DNA of 36,403 nt from a virus: IMG/VR virus record IMGVR_UViG_3300021976_000004, positions 1 through 36,403 of that record, one strand, 5' to 3'. The notes under the pieces are model-generated. The model was not told the origin of the DNA, ran no database searches, and worked only from the letters and a program-made list of their open reading frames with translations. Positions 16,797-24,365 of the stretch are shown in pieces (the stretch's first letter is position 1; each line of letters opens with the position of its first letter). Made by a program: the position numbers and the translations under genes.

Positions 16797-17012
16797 ATGG
16801 CTATTGCAATTAGGTTGCCAGAGGAGCTTGATAATGAGCTTTCTATGGTCGCCAAGAAGATGAGGCGATCCAAAAGCTTTATGGTTCGCGAGGCAATTGC
16901 TCATTATCTTGAGGATTTAAGTGATTTTCAATCAGGTATGGAAGCATTAAGAGATACAAAACGAATTTACTCCTCAGAAGAAGTGAGAAAAGAGCTTGGC
17001 CTGGACGATTGA
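16797..17012 (+). CDS. ribbon-helix-helix antitoxin
   Basis: The 71-residue protein begins MAIAIRLPEELDNELSMVAK, a beta strand and first helix of the RHH (RelB/CopG-like) fold. KKMRRSKSFMVREAIAHYLE gives the second helix, with the usual SxSxxVREAI pattern. The C-terminal acidic half (ALRDTKRIYSSEEVRKELGL) should wrap the toxin. GAGGT five bases upstream fixes the start at 16797 rather than the upstream ATG at 16785. It is first of three overlapping plus-strand genes and probably autoregulates the promoter at 16737-16765. Confidence 0.9.
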   Translation: MAIAIRLPEELDNELSMVAKKMRRSKSFMVREAIAHYLEDLSDFQSGMEALRDTKRIYSSEEVRKELGLDD

Positions 17013-17271
17013 TTACAGCGATATATCTTTAAAGCAACTAAAAAAGATGAATAAATCTGTAGCTAGAAATATTGTTGATTATATGGAAGAAAAAATAAAA
17101 CCATTAAAAGACCCTAGAGTAACCGGAAAGGGGTTGTCTTTTAACAAGTCTGGGCTCTGGCGATACCGCATAGGAGATTATAGGGCGATTTGTCAGATAA
17201 ATGATGAAAAGATAATCATTATGGTTTTGGAAGTTGGTCATAGGAAAGAGATTTATGATACCTCGAACTAA
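16996..17271 (+). CDS. RelE/ParE-superfamily toxin
   Basis: The 91-residue protein has the RelE layout: WTIDYSDISLKQLKKMNK at the N-terminus, then helices, and LWRYRIGDYRAICQINDEKI followed by IIMVLEVGHRKEIYD, the conserved RxGdYRaiyxi and vGHRkevY segments with Arg residues expected for mRNA cleavage. The start is TTG at 16996, inside the antitoxin gene (17-base overlap), so the toxin is made less efficiently and coupled to its antidote. RelE toxins cut mRNA on the ribosome; here it could serve plasmid or prophage maintenance or exclude other phages. Confidence 0.9.
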   Translation: MAWTIDYSDISLKQLKKMNKSVARNIVDYMEEKIKPLKDPRVTGKGLSFNKSGLWRYRIGDYRAICQINDEKIIIMVLEVGHRKEIYDTSN

Positions 17272-17443
17272 TGGCTGGATTGGGCTTGTTAAGCATGTTT
17301 TGCTGGGCGTTTCTTTATTGTTAATAATGGGCGCCGTATGTGAAATTATTCATCCACAAACTGATATATTTGATGCCTGCGTAACAATATTGCCTCCCAT
17401 CGCAACTCTAGTGATTGGCTACTACTTTGGTAAATCGAGCTGA
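17255..17443 (+). CDS. two-pass membrane protein overlapping the toxin gene
   Basis: The 62-residue protein has two transmembrane segments (WIGLVKHVLLGVSLLLIMGA and ACVTILPPIATLVIGYYFG), with a short loop between. The C-terminal LVIGYYFGKSS resembles the end of many small phage membrane or holin-like proteins. The ATG at 17255 has AGGAAAG upstream within the toxin gene, so its last 17 bases are read in two frames. It shares the toxin-antitoxin promoter and terminator. It may be a holin, or a membrane partner of the module; no family is proven. Confidence 0.7.
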   Translation: MIPRTNGWIGLVKHVLLGVSLLLIMGAVCEIIHPQTDIFDACVTILPPIATLVIGYYFGKSS

Positions 17444-17461
17444 CAGAAGATGTCAGCTTTT
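17439..17461 (+). terminator. terminator of the RHH-RelE-membrane operon
   Basis: GCTGACA and TGTCAGC form a perfect 7-bp stem around GAAGA, followed by TTTTC. It begins at the last codons of the membrane gene and ends the plus-strand operon before the convergent gene at 17453. No T-run exists in the other direction. Confidence 0.8.
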
Positions 17462-17647
17462 CTTCATCTTGCGAAGTGTCATAGTAAGATTTGCTTGTTT
17501 TCTTGTGGCAGGGCTTATGCTCTTGGTCGCTTTTTCTAATTTGCTTATTGGAATATCTTCGTCTTTCTTCGCGCTAAGTTTCTTGCGGAGTGCGCCCTTG
17601 TTCTTGGGTCTGATGGCTTTTTGAATCCAGACCTTGTCATCCGGCAT
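17453..17647 (-). CDS. small basic phage protein following portal
   Basis: The 64-residue Lys-rich protein (MPDDKVWIQKAIRPKNKGAL; then RKKLSAKKDEDIPISKLEKA; ending LTMTLRKMKKS) is of a kind often found in phages beside portal or capsid genes: WIQ.AI at the start, a GALRKKL motif, a KIP..KL-like segment and a terminal LTMTLRKM. Its role is unknown; the charge suggests DNA or RNA contact. It overlaps the portal stop by 11 bases. Confidence 0.75.
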   Translation of the reverse strand: MPDDKVWIQKAIRPKNKGALRKKLSAKKDEDIPISKLEKATKSISPATRKQANLTMTLRKMKKS

Positions 17648-19766
17648 GATCAGCTCCTGAAGTGTTTTCGTTCATATGACGGCTAATATTTATTGCAGCT
17701 TCCACCGCACTTCGCGTATTTTCTGCGTCAATTTCGGCAGACTTTAGCTCCATTTCTACATCCTCGTTCCGAATCTTGCTTATCAATTCCAGGAACTTGG
17801 TCTCGGCATCTCGTTCTTTTATAGCGACATTAGCCCCATCAACCTTGGCCTTTTCCTGAATAGCCATCACACCAACTTGCTCAGCCGTTGGGGATTCCAA
17901 CTGCTTCTTGGCTTGCATCATAGACATCATTTGTTCTTGCTGCTTAAACTGTGATTCTGCTTGCTGCTGCTGCATTGCCATTTGTTGCTGTTGTTGCATT
18001 TGTTCTTCGAATGTATTTGCTTTGTCTTTCAGCTCTTCAATGCCGCGAATATCAATATTATCCAGAAGAACTTGCAACCCATTTTGGTTCATGAATTGCG
18101 CGAACAATGGCGATGATTGCATTAAGCTAATGATGGTTTGCAGAGCAATTTCTTTTTGCATCGCGAAGTTAACCCCGGTCTCAACCTTAACTTGCAAGGC
18201 ATTGGGGTCATAATTCATATACAAGCTTCCCTTCTTGTTAATCTCAACATACTCACGCTTACCGCTTGGTAACAGCACGGGAAGACTTCTTGGGGTTCGG
18301 TAATACTTCGGTATAAGGTCAACAATGATTTGCGCTATGCGGTTCAATCCTTTGATGTAACCCACAATATAGGGAACGCTGGCATTGTTACTTTGAATGG
18401 CGCTTCTAGCAAATGCAATTCCTGATAATTGCGCACTGTTAACACCGGCGGCACTGTCATAAGACCCGAGAATAGTTTGCGTCATTTCATCAGACATTCT
18501 GAATGTTTCTGCGATTTGAGGAGGGATTGGCGTTCTAACCACTTCGCGTGGTGGCGGCAGTGTTACTGTTGGGTTATTGGTGTCTAGGAAGTGGTTGTAA
18601 ATTAGCGTATCGGCCTTCTGTACATTTTCATAAGCATCTTGATACTCGGTCGGGATGGATTCAATAGCTACGATAAACTTATGCTGGACAGTGTTTTCAA
18701 GCTCATTCGCTAGGGATTGTCCGGCAAAGTTTTTAAGGCGCTGTATTCCTTTCGCATGATAGACGTACGGGCGGGTCATTTGCATATAAGCGCCGCCTTC
18801 CTTTAAATTAACGCTGTTGCCGTCAACAAAAACTAACGGTAAAAATTTGTAGCTTGTGTCTACGTGATCAAGCATCCGGTTTTCACAAAATCGGTAGCGC
18901 GCTATTTTCTCTATTAAAGTGATTCTAGGTTTTCCAATGGGGATTGGTGGCTGTTCCATATTGCCTTTAGCATCCCATTTTTCCAAAAATTTATTGTATT
19001 CTTTCTCCGTAAGTGTATGGCCGTTGGATAGCTTGATAATCTTTTCGCGCTTTGCCTGCTTCTCGTAGTAGTCACATACCAGGACAATTTCTTCTTGATC
19101 GTTTTTGAATGACCAATCAAATCCAGATAATGATCGCGTAAATTTCATTTCCTTTGTAATTTCTTCTCCGAACTCATCTTCAAACTGCTCTTTGGTCATC
19201 GGATAAAGCTCGGCACAAAACCGCCCGTCACCTTTGTGACTATCGCGTGCCAATGGGTCGAAAACGCAGAGCGTAGGGTCGAAAGCCCTTTCCACGCATA
19301 TGTTCTGCTCGAAGCTCATTTCATTAACGTATTCGGTATAGACGCGCATAACGGAGAAACCGCCAGCCAAGAGGTCGGAATAAATGTTATATTCCAACAT
19401 ATCATTTGCGCCATCAAAAAATATTGCTCGCAAATGAGCCTCGATAACCATGATGGTATCGGTGAATTCTTTCGTTAGCATAGAGATTGGCACACCATCA
19501 GCCGCACGAACATTTAAGCTTGGCTGCTGCTTTGCGAACTCCCCGCGAAGTCTTGAGATAAATGCTTCAAGGATATTGAATTCTACTGTGGGCTTGCCTA
19601 TATCAGCTAGCGTTGCGGCTTCGTCATCAGTTAGTGAGCTTTTGAATACAAAGCGCATGTATTCGTCGTATCGATTAATGTTTTCATTAAAATATTGCTT
19701 CGCTTCTTCTACATTTTTTTTAAGCTCTTTGAGCCTTTCCGTATGCTTGCTAGCTAAACCTGCCAT
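17637..19766 (-). CDS. P22-type portal protein
   Basis: The 709-residue protein matches the P22 gp1 portal family in length (P22 has 725) and in its N-terminal region (NENINRYDEYMRFVFKSSL, then TVEFNILEAFISRLRGEFAK). The dodecameric portal is the DNA gate and the headful sensor. The C-terminal part is a Gln/Met-rich helix (EEQMQQQQQMAMQQQQAESQ) followed by charged coiled coil (KSAEIDAENTRSAVEAAI), like the P22 barrel. Its ATG has AGGAG upstream and overlaps the TerL stop by 17 bases. Confidence 0.9.
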   Translation of the reverse strand: MAGLASKHTERLKELKKNVEEAKQYFNENINRYDEYMRFVFKSSLTDDEAATLADIGKPTVEFNILEAFISRLRGEFAKQQPSLNVRAADGVPISMLTKEFTDTIMVIEAHLRAIFFDGANDMLEYNIYSDLLAGGFSVMRVYTEYVNEMSFEQNICVERAFDPTLCVFDPLARDSHKGDGRFCAELYPMTKEQFEDEFGEEITKEMKFTRSLSGFDWSFKNDQEEIVLVCDYYEKQAKREKIIKLSNGHTLTEKEYNKFLEKWDAKGNMEQPPIPIGKPRITLIEKIARYRFCENRMLDHVDTSYKFLPLVFVDGNSVNLKEGGAYMQMTRPYVYHAKGIQRLKNFAGQSLANELENTVQHKFIVAIESIPTEYQDAYENVQKADTLIYNHFLDTNNPTVTLPPPREVVRTPIPPQIAETFRMSDEMTQTILGSYDSAAGVNSAQLSGIAFARSAIQSNNASVPYIVGYIKGLNRIAQIIVDLIPKYYRTPRSLPVLLPSGKREYVEINKKGSLYMNYDPNALQVKVETGVNFAMQKEIALQTIISLMQSSPLFAQFMNQNGLQVLLDNIDIRGIEELKDKANTFEEQMQQQQQMAMQQQQAESQFKQQEQMMSMMQAKKQLESPTAEQVGVMAIQEKAKVDGANVAIKERDAETKFLELISKIRNEDVEMELKSAEIDAENTRSAVEAAINISRHMNENTSGADHAG

Positions 19767-21291
19767 TTCGCGCCGCTCCTGCGTTCAATTTGCGCTTGAA
19801 ACTTCGATTCATGTTCGAAAGAATCTGCTTTCGTTCCTGACCAATATTGTCAACATTGTATAATGTTTTTTCAATTAATGCGATACGAATAGCGTCTGCC
19901 AAGGTGTCGGCAATGTCGTCATGGCGGTGCGTATCGTTCGCAGTTATCTTGCTCATGTGCTTGATGCAGTTTTCGGCGTGTCGGGCGTTTTGCGTGAACG
20001 ATATTCGCTTGGAAGCAATGAGAGGCTGCATTTCTAGGAATCGCTGGGTCTTACTTCCAGAAGCTTTTGTTCTCTCAATTTCTCGAATCTGCATACCTCG
20101 CATTTCCTGTAAAACACTTAACAAGGTAACACCTGTTGACTTCTTCTCAATGGCAGCCATCATTGGCGGCTTTGAATGAAAGCTGCAATTGGCATAAAAA
20201 TCTATAAATGTGGTTTTTAAGTCTTTAGGTTCGATGCGTATCTCAATGCAATCCAGCCAATGTAGGCCTAGCTCTCCAGTTTTTTTGCCAAATACTTCAA
20301 TCTCATAAACCCCAAAGAAGCTGAATACGGTTGCATCATTCCATGACTTTTCAGTTTCTGCGGTATCGGCTGTTATGAACGTGGAAATAAATTCGGGGTC
20401 TTCATCAAGGAATATAAACCATGCTGGCTTGAACAGGCCACCGCCTGCTGGCAGTGGGTCTTGCTGGTACTGACTTGCAAATACATAGGGTGACTTTTCT
20501 TGAAGCGCAATTAGCTTTTCTTTGGACATCATTTCAGGGTAAAGCGCATTTCCAGCCTCATCTAATCCTTTAAGAATTGTGGTATGCCATTCATCAACAT
20601 CCTTACCACCCAAAAAGAAATCGGTTAAATCGGCTTCATGTACGCGCTGTCCGATATAAAGAATTGGAACGTTCATACCACGACAACGCTGCCTGATGGT
20701 TTCATCATAATTATCAATAACACCCTGCCGCACCGTGTCACTATGGGCCTCTGTGGGCTTGTGGGCGTCATCCACGATTACGCCACCACTGAACCTCTCT
20801 AGTCCGGGTAATCCGGCATCCTGCCCAGTTACTGCCCCTCCTGAGCCAAAGGCCATGATAGAACCACCAGCAGTAGTCTTAAATTTATCTTTGGCGCGAC
20901 TATCAGGACATAAATGCACGTCGAACAAGTATGCATACTGCCTAGACGACACAATTTGTTTTATAAATGCGGTATGTTTCGCCGCTAGTTCGTGCGAATA
21001 GGATATATATAGGAAATTTGAATCAGGATAAGTCGCCCAGCACCATGCGGCCCACATACTGGCAAATGTGGATTTCCCAGAACCAGGTGGTAGGTTGATG
21101 ATTTCGCGAAGCTCTTCTAAACGTGCTACTTGCGTTAATGCTCGTGAAACAGTGATGTGATGCGATTCTCGACCTATTGGTTGCGAGATAATGAACGGTC
21201 TTCCGGTGATATGCTCGAAGAAATAGCGCGTGAACTCCAAAAGAGAACCGCGCAATCTGGATGCCTCTTGTTCTTTTTCGTGGTCTATCAC
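19750..21291 (-). CDS. terL: terminase large subunit (ATPase-nuclease)
   Basis: The 513-residue protein is the DNA packaging motor. Walker A is PPGSGKST at residues 68-75, Walker B is VIVDDA at 171-176, and the C-terminal RNase H-like nuclease has acidic residues at D309 (TADTAETEK), E382 (IEKKSTG) and D458-D459 (HRHDDIADTLADA). The start is GTG at 21291, with AAAGGA five bases before it. Upstream on the same strand the small-gene block leads back to TerS, but a plus-strand phd-doc pair lies between, so TerL may need its own promoter. Confidence 0.95.
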   Translation of the reverse strand: MIDHEKEQEASRLRGSLLEFTRYFFEHITGRPFIISQPIGRESHHITVSRALTQVARLEELREIINLPPGSGKSTFASMWAAWCWATYPDSNFLYISYSHELAAKHTAFIKQIVSSRQYAYLFDVHLCPDSRAKDKFKTTAGGSIMAFGSGGAVTGQDAGLPGLERFSGGVIVDDAHKPTEAHSDTVRQGVIDNYDETIRQRCRGMNVPILYIGQRVHEADLTDFFLGGKDVDEWHTTILKGLDEAGNALYPEMMSKEKLIALQEKSPYVFASQYQQDPLPAGGGLFKPAWFIFLDEDPEFISTFITADTAETEKSWNDATVFSFFGVYEIEVFGKKTGELGLHWLDCIEIRIEPKDLKTTFIDFYANCSFHSKPPMMAAIEKKSTGVTLLSVLQEMRGMQIREIERTKASGSKTQRFLEMQPLIASKRISFTQNARHAENCIKHMSKITANDTHRHDDIADTLADAIRIALIEKTLYNVDNIGQERKQILSNMNRSFKRKLNAGAARNGRFS

Positions 21292-21300
21292 ATCATTCCT

Positions 21301-21340
21301 TTGCTAACTTTGTGCTATTATTGTAATATGTACATGTACA
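21301..21340 (+). promoter_or_regulatory. phd-doc promoter with tandem TGTACA operator
   Basis: TTGCTA (21301-21306) and TAATAT (21324-21329) are 17 bases apart. TGTACATGTACA (21329-21340) overlaps the -10 end and start site. TGTACA is the core known to be bound by YefM/Phd antitoxins, so this is probably the autoregulatory operator. The site is close to the GTG of TerL on the other strand. Confidence 0.75.
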
Positions 21341-21364
21341 GATACTATTACTAATGGACACTTT

Positions 21365-21601
21365 ATGGACACCTTAACATATACATCCTTAAGAGAGAAC
21401 CTTGCGGATGCGCTCGAAAAAGCAGAGAAAGGCGAGACTTTGGAGATTACACGCAGAGGACATAAATCCGTATATTTGGTTTCTTCACCCGATGCAAAAA
21501 TTCCAAATGACCTAAATGATCGCAAACAAAGATTTAATGCAGCACTAAATCGTGTACAAAAGGAGCATGCAGAAATAATCAGTGCTCTTGCTGATAGATG
21601 A
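21365..21601 (+). CDS. phd: Phd/YefM-family antitoxin
   Basis: The 78-residue protein starts MDTLTYTSLRENLADALEKA, the Phd/YefM DNA-binding fold with its typical LRENLA, then EKGETLEITRRGHKSVYLVS. The C-terminus is a helix (FNAALNRVQKEHAEIISALA) that would bind Doc. The stop overlaps the doc start (ATGA), giving coupled synthesis. GGA sits six bases before the ATG. It should be a labile repressor of its own promoter at 21301-21340. Confidence 0.9.
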   Translation: MDTLTYTSLRENLADALEKAEKGETLEITRRGHKSVYLVSSPDAKIPNDLNDRKQRFNAALNRVQKEHAEIISALADR

Positions 21602-22008
21602 TTCATTTCCTAACAACAGAGGAAGTGTGCGCAATCCAAGCAAGAACACTTCCTAGTGCCCCTTCATCAGATATTGGAAAAGTGGACGCAATTGTAAAAG
21701 GTGTTGAGCTTACTGTCTTCTATCTAAACTTAAATGCTGAAGGGGATATGATGTCAACTTTTCATATGGCCGCACTGTATTTAATTAATATTGCACGAGG
21801 ACATGCTTTCCCAGATGCCAACAAACGTACCGCATATCAATCCGCCATGGTATTTCTAGAGCTAAATGAAATATTATTTAAAAAAGATTTAGATCTTATT
21901 GATTTAACTGTGTTGGCAGCTACTAGCGGCATTGAAGCAAAAGAATTAGGCAGAAAGTTATTTGAAATTCATTTTGTTGGCGCAGTAATGGAAAGGCTAA
22001 GTGACTAG
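21598..22008 (+). CDS. doc: Doc toxin (Fic fold)
   Basis: The 136-residue protein carries the Doc/Fic motif HAFPDANKRTAY at residues 69-80. Doc of phage P1 uses the variant HxFxDANKRTA to phosphorylate EF-Tu and stop translation, and length and order (antitoxin first, ATGA overlap) match P1 phd-doc. The histidine and the Asn-Lys-Arg are intact, so an active toxin is expected. It kills or arrests cells that lose the element. A short inverted repeat (22000-22019) lies at the end but has no T-run. Confidence 0.95.
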   Translation: MIHFLTTEEVCAIQARTLPSAPSSDIGKVDAIVKGVELTVFYLNLNAEGDMMSTFHMAALYLINIARGHAFPDANKRTAYQSAMVFLELNEILFKKDLDLIDLTVLAATSGIEAKELGRKLFEIHFVGAVMERLSD

Positions 22009-22053
22009 AATAAGTCACTCATCGTAATCATCCGTATTCTTTTAATGTGTTTA

Positions 22054-22230
22054 TTATAAAGTTTTTTCTCTAGCCTCGATTAATTGCGCCAAAAATCCCA
22101 TAAAAAAATTCATTTTTGATTCATAGTCAGCATTCTTCTTAAGTAATGCATCTAGCTTTTGTAAGGATTCTTCGGCGATATCACAAATCATGCCAGTAAT
22201 AATCATTGCTTGAGTTTCATTGATTTTCAT
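22054..22230 (-). CDS. small helical protein upstream of terL
   Basis: The 58-residue protein (MKINETQAMIITGMICDIAE...; KMNFFMGFLAQLIEAREKTL) is helical with hydrophobic faces and is not recognised. GAGGT lies before the ATG at 22230, inside the preceding gene's 3' end. Such small genes usually line the space between TerS and TerL in P22-like phages. Confidence 0.55.
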   Translation of the reverse strand: MKINETQAMIITGMICDIAEESLQKLDALLKKNADYESKMNFFMGFLAQLIEAREKTL

Positions 22231-22417
22231 TAACCACCTCATTGCAATCTAAACAAACAGTGATTCCCAATTTTGTATATGGACTATTGTGAGCACAATA
22301 GTTATCAATCATGGATTGGATTTTTTTTGGAATAGTTAAGCTTCTAATGTTTGGTCCAAAACCATGAGTAAATAAATACATAATCTCTTCTAGCTCTTCT
22401 TTTGTGAAGTCATTCAC
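22217..22417 (-). CDS. small phage protein (MNDFTKEELEEI type)
   Basis: The 66-residue protein begins MNDFTKEELEEIMYLFTHGF and has a Cys pair in the C-terminal half (YCAHN...TVCLDC), like the short TKEEL phage proteins of unknown role seen in many gammaproteobacterial phages. The start is GTG at 22417. It overlaps the next gene by 14 bases. Confidence 0.7.
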   Translation of the reverse strand: MNDFTKEELEEIMYLFTHGFGPNIRSLTIPKKIQSMIDNYCAHNSPYTKLGITVCLDCNEVVNENQ

Positions 22418-22624
22418 TTATAAAATTCCCCGCATTTTTTGCGCATCTACCGCGCCTTTATAAAACATATTTAGGCTTTCGAGAACACTCGGTTCAATAT
22501 ATATTTTATCGTCACATAAATGGTCTTCGTGATTCCCAGTTCTAAGCCAAATACCGTAGCCATCAAACTCTGCGTATACTCCATCGCCAATATAGGAATG
22601 TATCTTTCGCTCTTCTTCGGTCAT
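22418..22624 (-). CDS. small conserved phage protein
   Basis: The 68-residue protein has an N-terminal beta unit (IGDGVYAEFDGYGIWLRTGN) and a C-terminal helix (VLESLNMFYKGAVDAQKMRG). This GDGVYAEFDGYGIWLRT pattern recurs in small phage proteins of unknown function. The ATG directly follows the TAA of the gene before (TAAATG), so translation is coupled. Confidence 0.7.
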   Translation of the reverse strand: MTEEERKIHSYIGDGVYAEFDGYGIWLRTGNHEDHLCDDKIYIEPSVLESLNMFYKGAVDAQKMRGIL

Positions 22625-22960
22625 TTAATTTCCACATATCATCGTTTTGAGCTTCTCTTTCATGTAGCCAAGATTATGCTGGCCCTCAAGCAATGGCTTC
22701 ATGCTCAAATACCACTCACCAATTTGATAACAAATATGGTCTACTTGCTTAGAGGTAAAAGGTTGATAGTCCGAAACTTGATATTGCGCCTCATCTAGGC
22801 ATGCAGTTAATACATCCACCAGTATGTAACCTGTACGAGGATAAAGGCTGTCAGGGTTATCTCGTCCACCGTACTTACCGGTAAAATCAAACATTAACTT
22901 CACTATCTTTTCCTTCAACTCCATATAGGCAACTTCGGGTGTTAGTTTTTCTTCACTCAT
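22625..22960 (-). CDS. hypothetical phage protein
   Basis: The 111-residue protein has the pattern DHICYQIGEWYLSMKPLLEG followed by GYMKEKLKTMICG, which looks conserved and helical; no function is known. The ATG at 22960 is chosen because GAGGAA lies before it. It is part of the unbroken minus-strand run leading to TerL. Confidence 0.65.
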   Translation of the reverse strand: MSEEKLTPEVAYMELKEKIVKLMFDFTGKYGGRDNPDSLYPRTGYILVDVLTACLDEAQYQVSDYQPFTSKQVDHICYQIGEWYLSMKPLLEGQHNLGYMKEKLKTMICGN

Positions 22961-23016
22961 TCTGTATTTCCTCAATTAACTCAAGTTTATCTGGCCGACT
23001 TTTACATTTTCGCGAA

Positions 23017-23238
23017 TCATTTCTCTTCCTTAGGGTAATCAGGCAATGGCATCCAGTGAGTTACCTGAATCAAATCATTTAATCTCATTGTCGAATAAAA
23101 ACAGCAACAATGTGTCCATATGCCCTTCTCACGATGACCAGTCATAATTTCTTTTGTGCCGATGTCATTTATCGCAAAATACAGAACCTCTTCATAATCA
23201 GGAGGTAGATTCGCTTCAACACTAATCCATTTCATCAT
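23017..23238 (-). CDS. DUF551 domain protein
   Basis: The 73-residue protein shows the DUF551 signature: WISVEANLPPDYEEVLYFAI at the start and VTHWMPLPDYP at the end. DUF551 proteins are common in phages and their role is unknown. Two ATGs (23238, 23235) are possible; AGAGGA lies 11 bases before the first. Confidence 0.85.
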   Translation of the reverse strand: MMKWISVEANLPPDYEEVLYFAINDIGTKEIMTGHREKGIWTHCCCFYSTMRLNDLIQVTHWMPLPDYPKEEK

Positions 23239-23378
23239 CTTGATTATAATCCTCTAGTTCTTTCTAAGGGCTTTACTTAGCGGCAAATTTTACCATTGCT
23301 TTTTAGTATCCCCTCACATGCTTAATAAAATAATGCATAAAATTGAATCTATACTATAAAAAACATAAGGAGAATGTG

Positions 23379-23642
23379 ATGCCTAAGGAAATAAATCTTG
23401 TACTTGATGTTTTTTTTAATGAAATGGTTTCTCAAGAAGCAACCAAAAATGAGGTCCATTTCACTCGCCAGCAAATTATTGACTCATTACAAAGCTCCAG
23501 TCCTGATTTAACTGATGATAAAGTTAATGAGTTGATCGGGCACTGTATAGCACGAGAGTTGATAGAGCATACAGATATGAGTGGTGACTCATTTAAAATA
23601 ACCTATTCCGGTTTGTCTAAAGTTGATGAAATGGGTGAATAG
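23379..23642 (+). CDS. reverse-oriented small protein, winged-helix-like
   Basis: The 87-residue acidic protein (MPKEINLVLDVFFNEMVSQE; FTRQQIIDSLQ; IARELIEHTDM; FKITYSGLSKV) has the helix-helix-beta pattern of a winged-helix fold and an early F-x-R-x-x-I segment. AAGGAG six bases before ATG 23379 fixes the start. It stands alone against the minus-strand genes. A TATACT box lies at 23350-23355 without a good -35. Regulatory or anti-host function is possible but unproven. Confidence 0.7.
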   Translation: MPKEINLVLDVFFNEMVSQEATKNEVHFTRQQIIDSLQSSSPDLTDDKVNELIGHCIARELIEHTDMSGDSFKITYSGLSKVDEMGE

Positions 23643-23738
23643 GTTATTCTCATAATTAAGGGCCTCTCACCCTCTCGGACTTCTATTAGTGCCAGTCTTC
23701 GTACCCCGCGCTTTCTATGGATTAGGCAGGAAATCCTC

Positions 23739-23915
23739 TCACTTATAGCCTAGGTGAGTGAGTTCTTTTTTTTCTTCTTTTAGCTCGCCGCAAAAATAAG
23801 CATAAGAAGCAAGCTCATACCGAGGCATTCTCTCAGCTTCTCCTTCGCTCATTTGCCGGCCGCACTTGTTTTCGCATCTGGGTGAGGCGCAGAACGTTTT
23901 GTCTAGGTATGGCAT
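23739..23915 (-). CDS. small Cys-rich phage protein
   Basis: The 58-residue protein begins MPYLDKTFCASPRCENKCGR. C-x5-C-x3-C spacing suggests a small metal-binding knuckle, as in short phage proteins of this type with unknown role. AAAGG precedes the ATG at 23915. The adjacent 23643-23738 stretch between convergent stops holds no gene. Confidence 0.65.
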   Translation of the reverse strand: MPYLDKTFCASPRCENKCGRQMSEGEAERMPRYELASYAYFCGELKEEKKELTHLGYK

Positions 23916-23937
23916 TAACAACCTTTATAAATAAAGC

Positions 23938-24065
23938 GACAATCGGCAGGAATTGCACCTGCATAATCGAGGTCTTCCACGACGCTAACTGCGGGATTGG
24001 CCTTAGCGTTCCCACCGGACGATTCGAACATCCTTAATGCATGCTAAAACCACGCCGCGATTGTC
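23938..24065 (-). ncRNA. tRNA-like structured RNA, 128 nt
   Basis: Minus-strand ends GACAATCG and CGATTGTC pair perfectly over 8 bp. Just inside the 3' end is a T-arm-like hairpin GCAGG-TGCAATT-CCTGC. Near the 5' side is a D-arm-like GCGT...ATGC with GG in the loop, then GGATG-TTCGAAT-CGTCC, which reads as an anticodon arm (anticodon CGA, serine) or as a classic T-loop. A further 7-bp hairpin (ACGCTAA/TTAGCGT) occupies an oversized variable region. It is about 40 nt longer than a normal long-arm tRNA, has G at T-loop position 55 and lacks an encoded CCA. It could be a divergent tRNA, a decoy or a decayed gene. Confidence 0.5.
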
Positions 24066-24097
24066 ATAACTACTAAAAACACACCAATTAAAATATA

Positions 24098-24289
24098 TTA
24101 GTATTTAGCACTACCGACTAGGCATTCTAAGTAATTTATATATTCGAATATCTTCTCTAGTTGACGGGAGCAGCGCCATAGATTTGAGTTTCGATTCTTT
24201 AGGTACTCTTCGTACAGAGGATGTGGCTCAGTAAAATTTCCTTCTTCCATCTGTTGACGCCATAAGTTGCGTTCTTCTATTAAGTCCAT
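24098..24289 (-). CDS. hypothetical small protein
   Basis: The 63-residue protein (MDLIEERNLWRQQMEEGNFT; YLKNRNSNLWRCSRQLEKIF) is helical, Trp- and Arg-rich and unrecognised. The ATG at 24289 is preferred over a TTG 45 bases upstream. Ribosome binding is weak at both, so the start is uncertain. Confidence 0.5.
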   Translation of the reverse strand: MDLIEERNLWRQQMEEGNFTEPHPLYEEYLKNRNSNLWRCSRQLEKIFEYINYLECLVGSAKY

Positions 24290-24365
24290 AAGTATGCCAT
24301 TAGTATGAAATTGGCTTAGATTGCACTTAAACAATTAGCTTTTTAATACATCTCATCAATAATCC

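Noticed and set aside
22000-22019. Inverted repeat after doc as a terminator
   Set aside because: The 7-bp stem is not followed by a T-run in either direction.
23643-23738. Second tRNA or small RNA between convergent stops
   Set aside because: Only short weak stems are seen. No T-loop consensus or acceptor pairing could be found on either strand.
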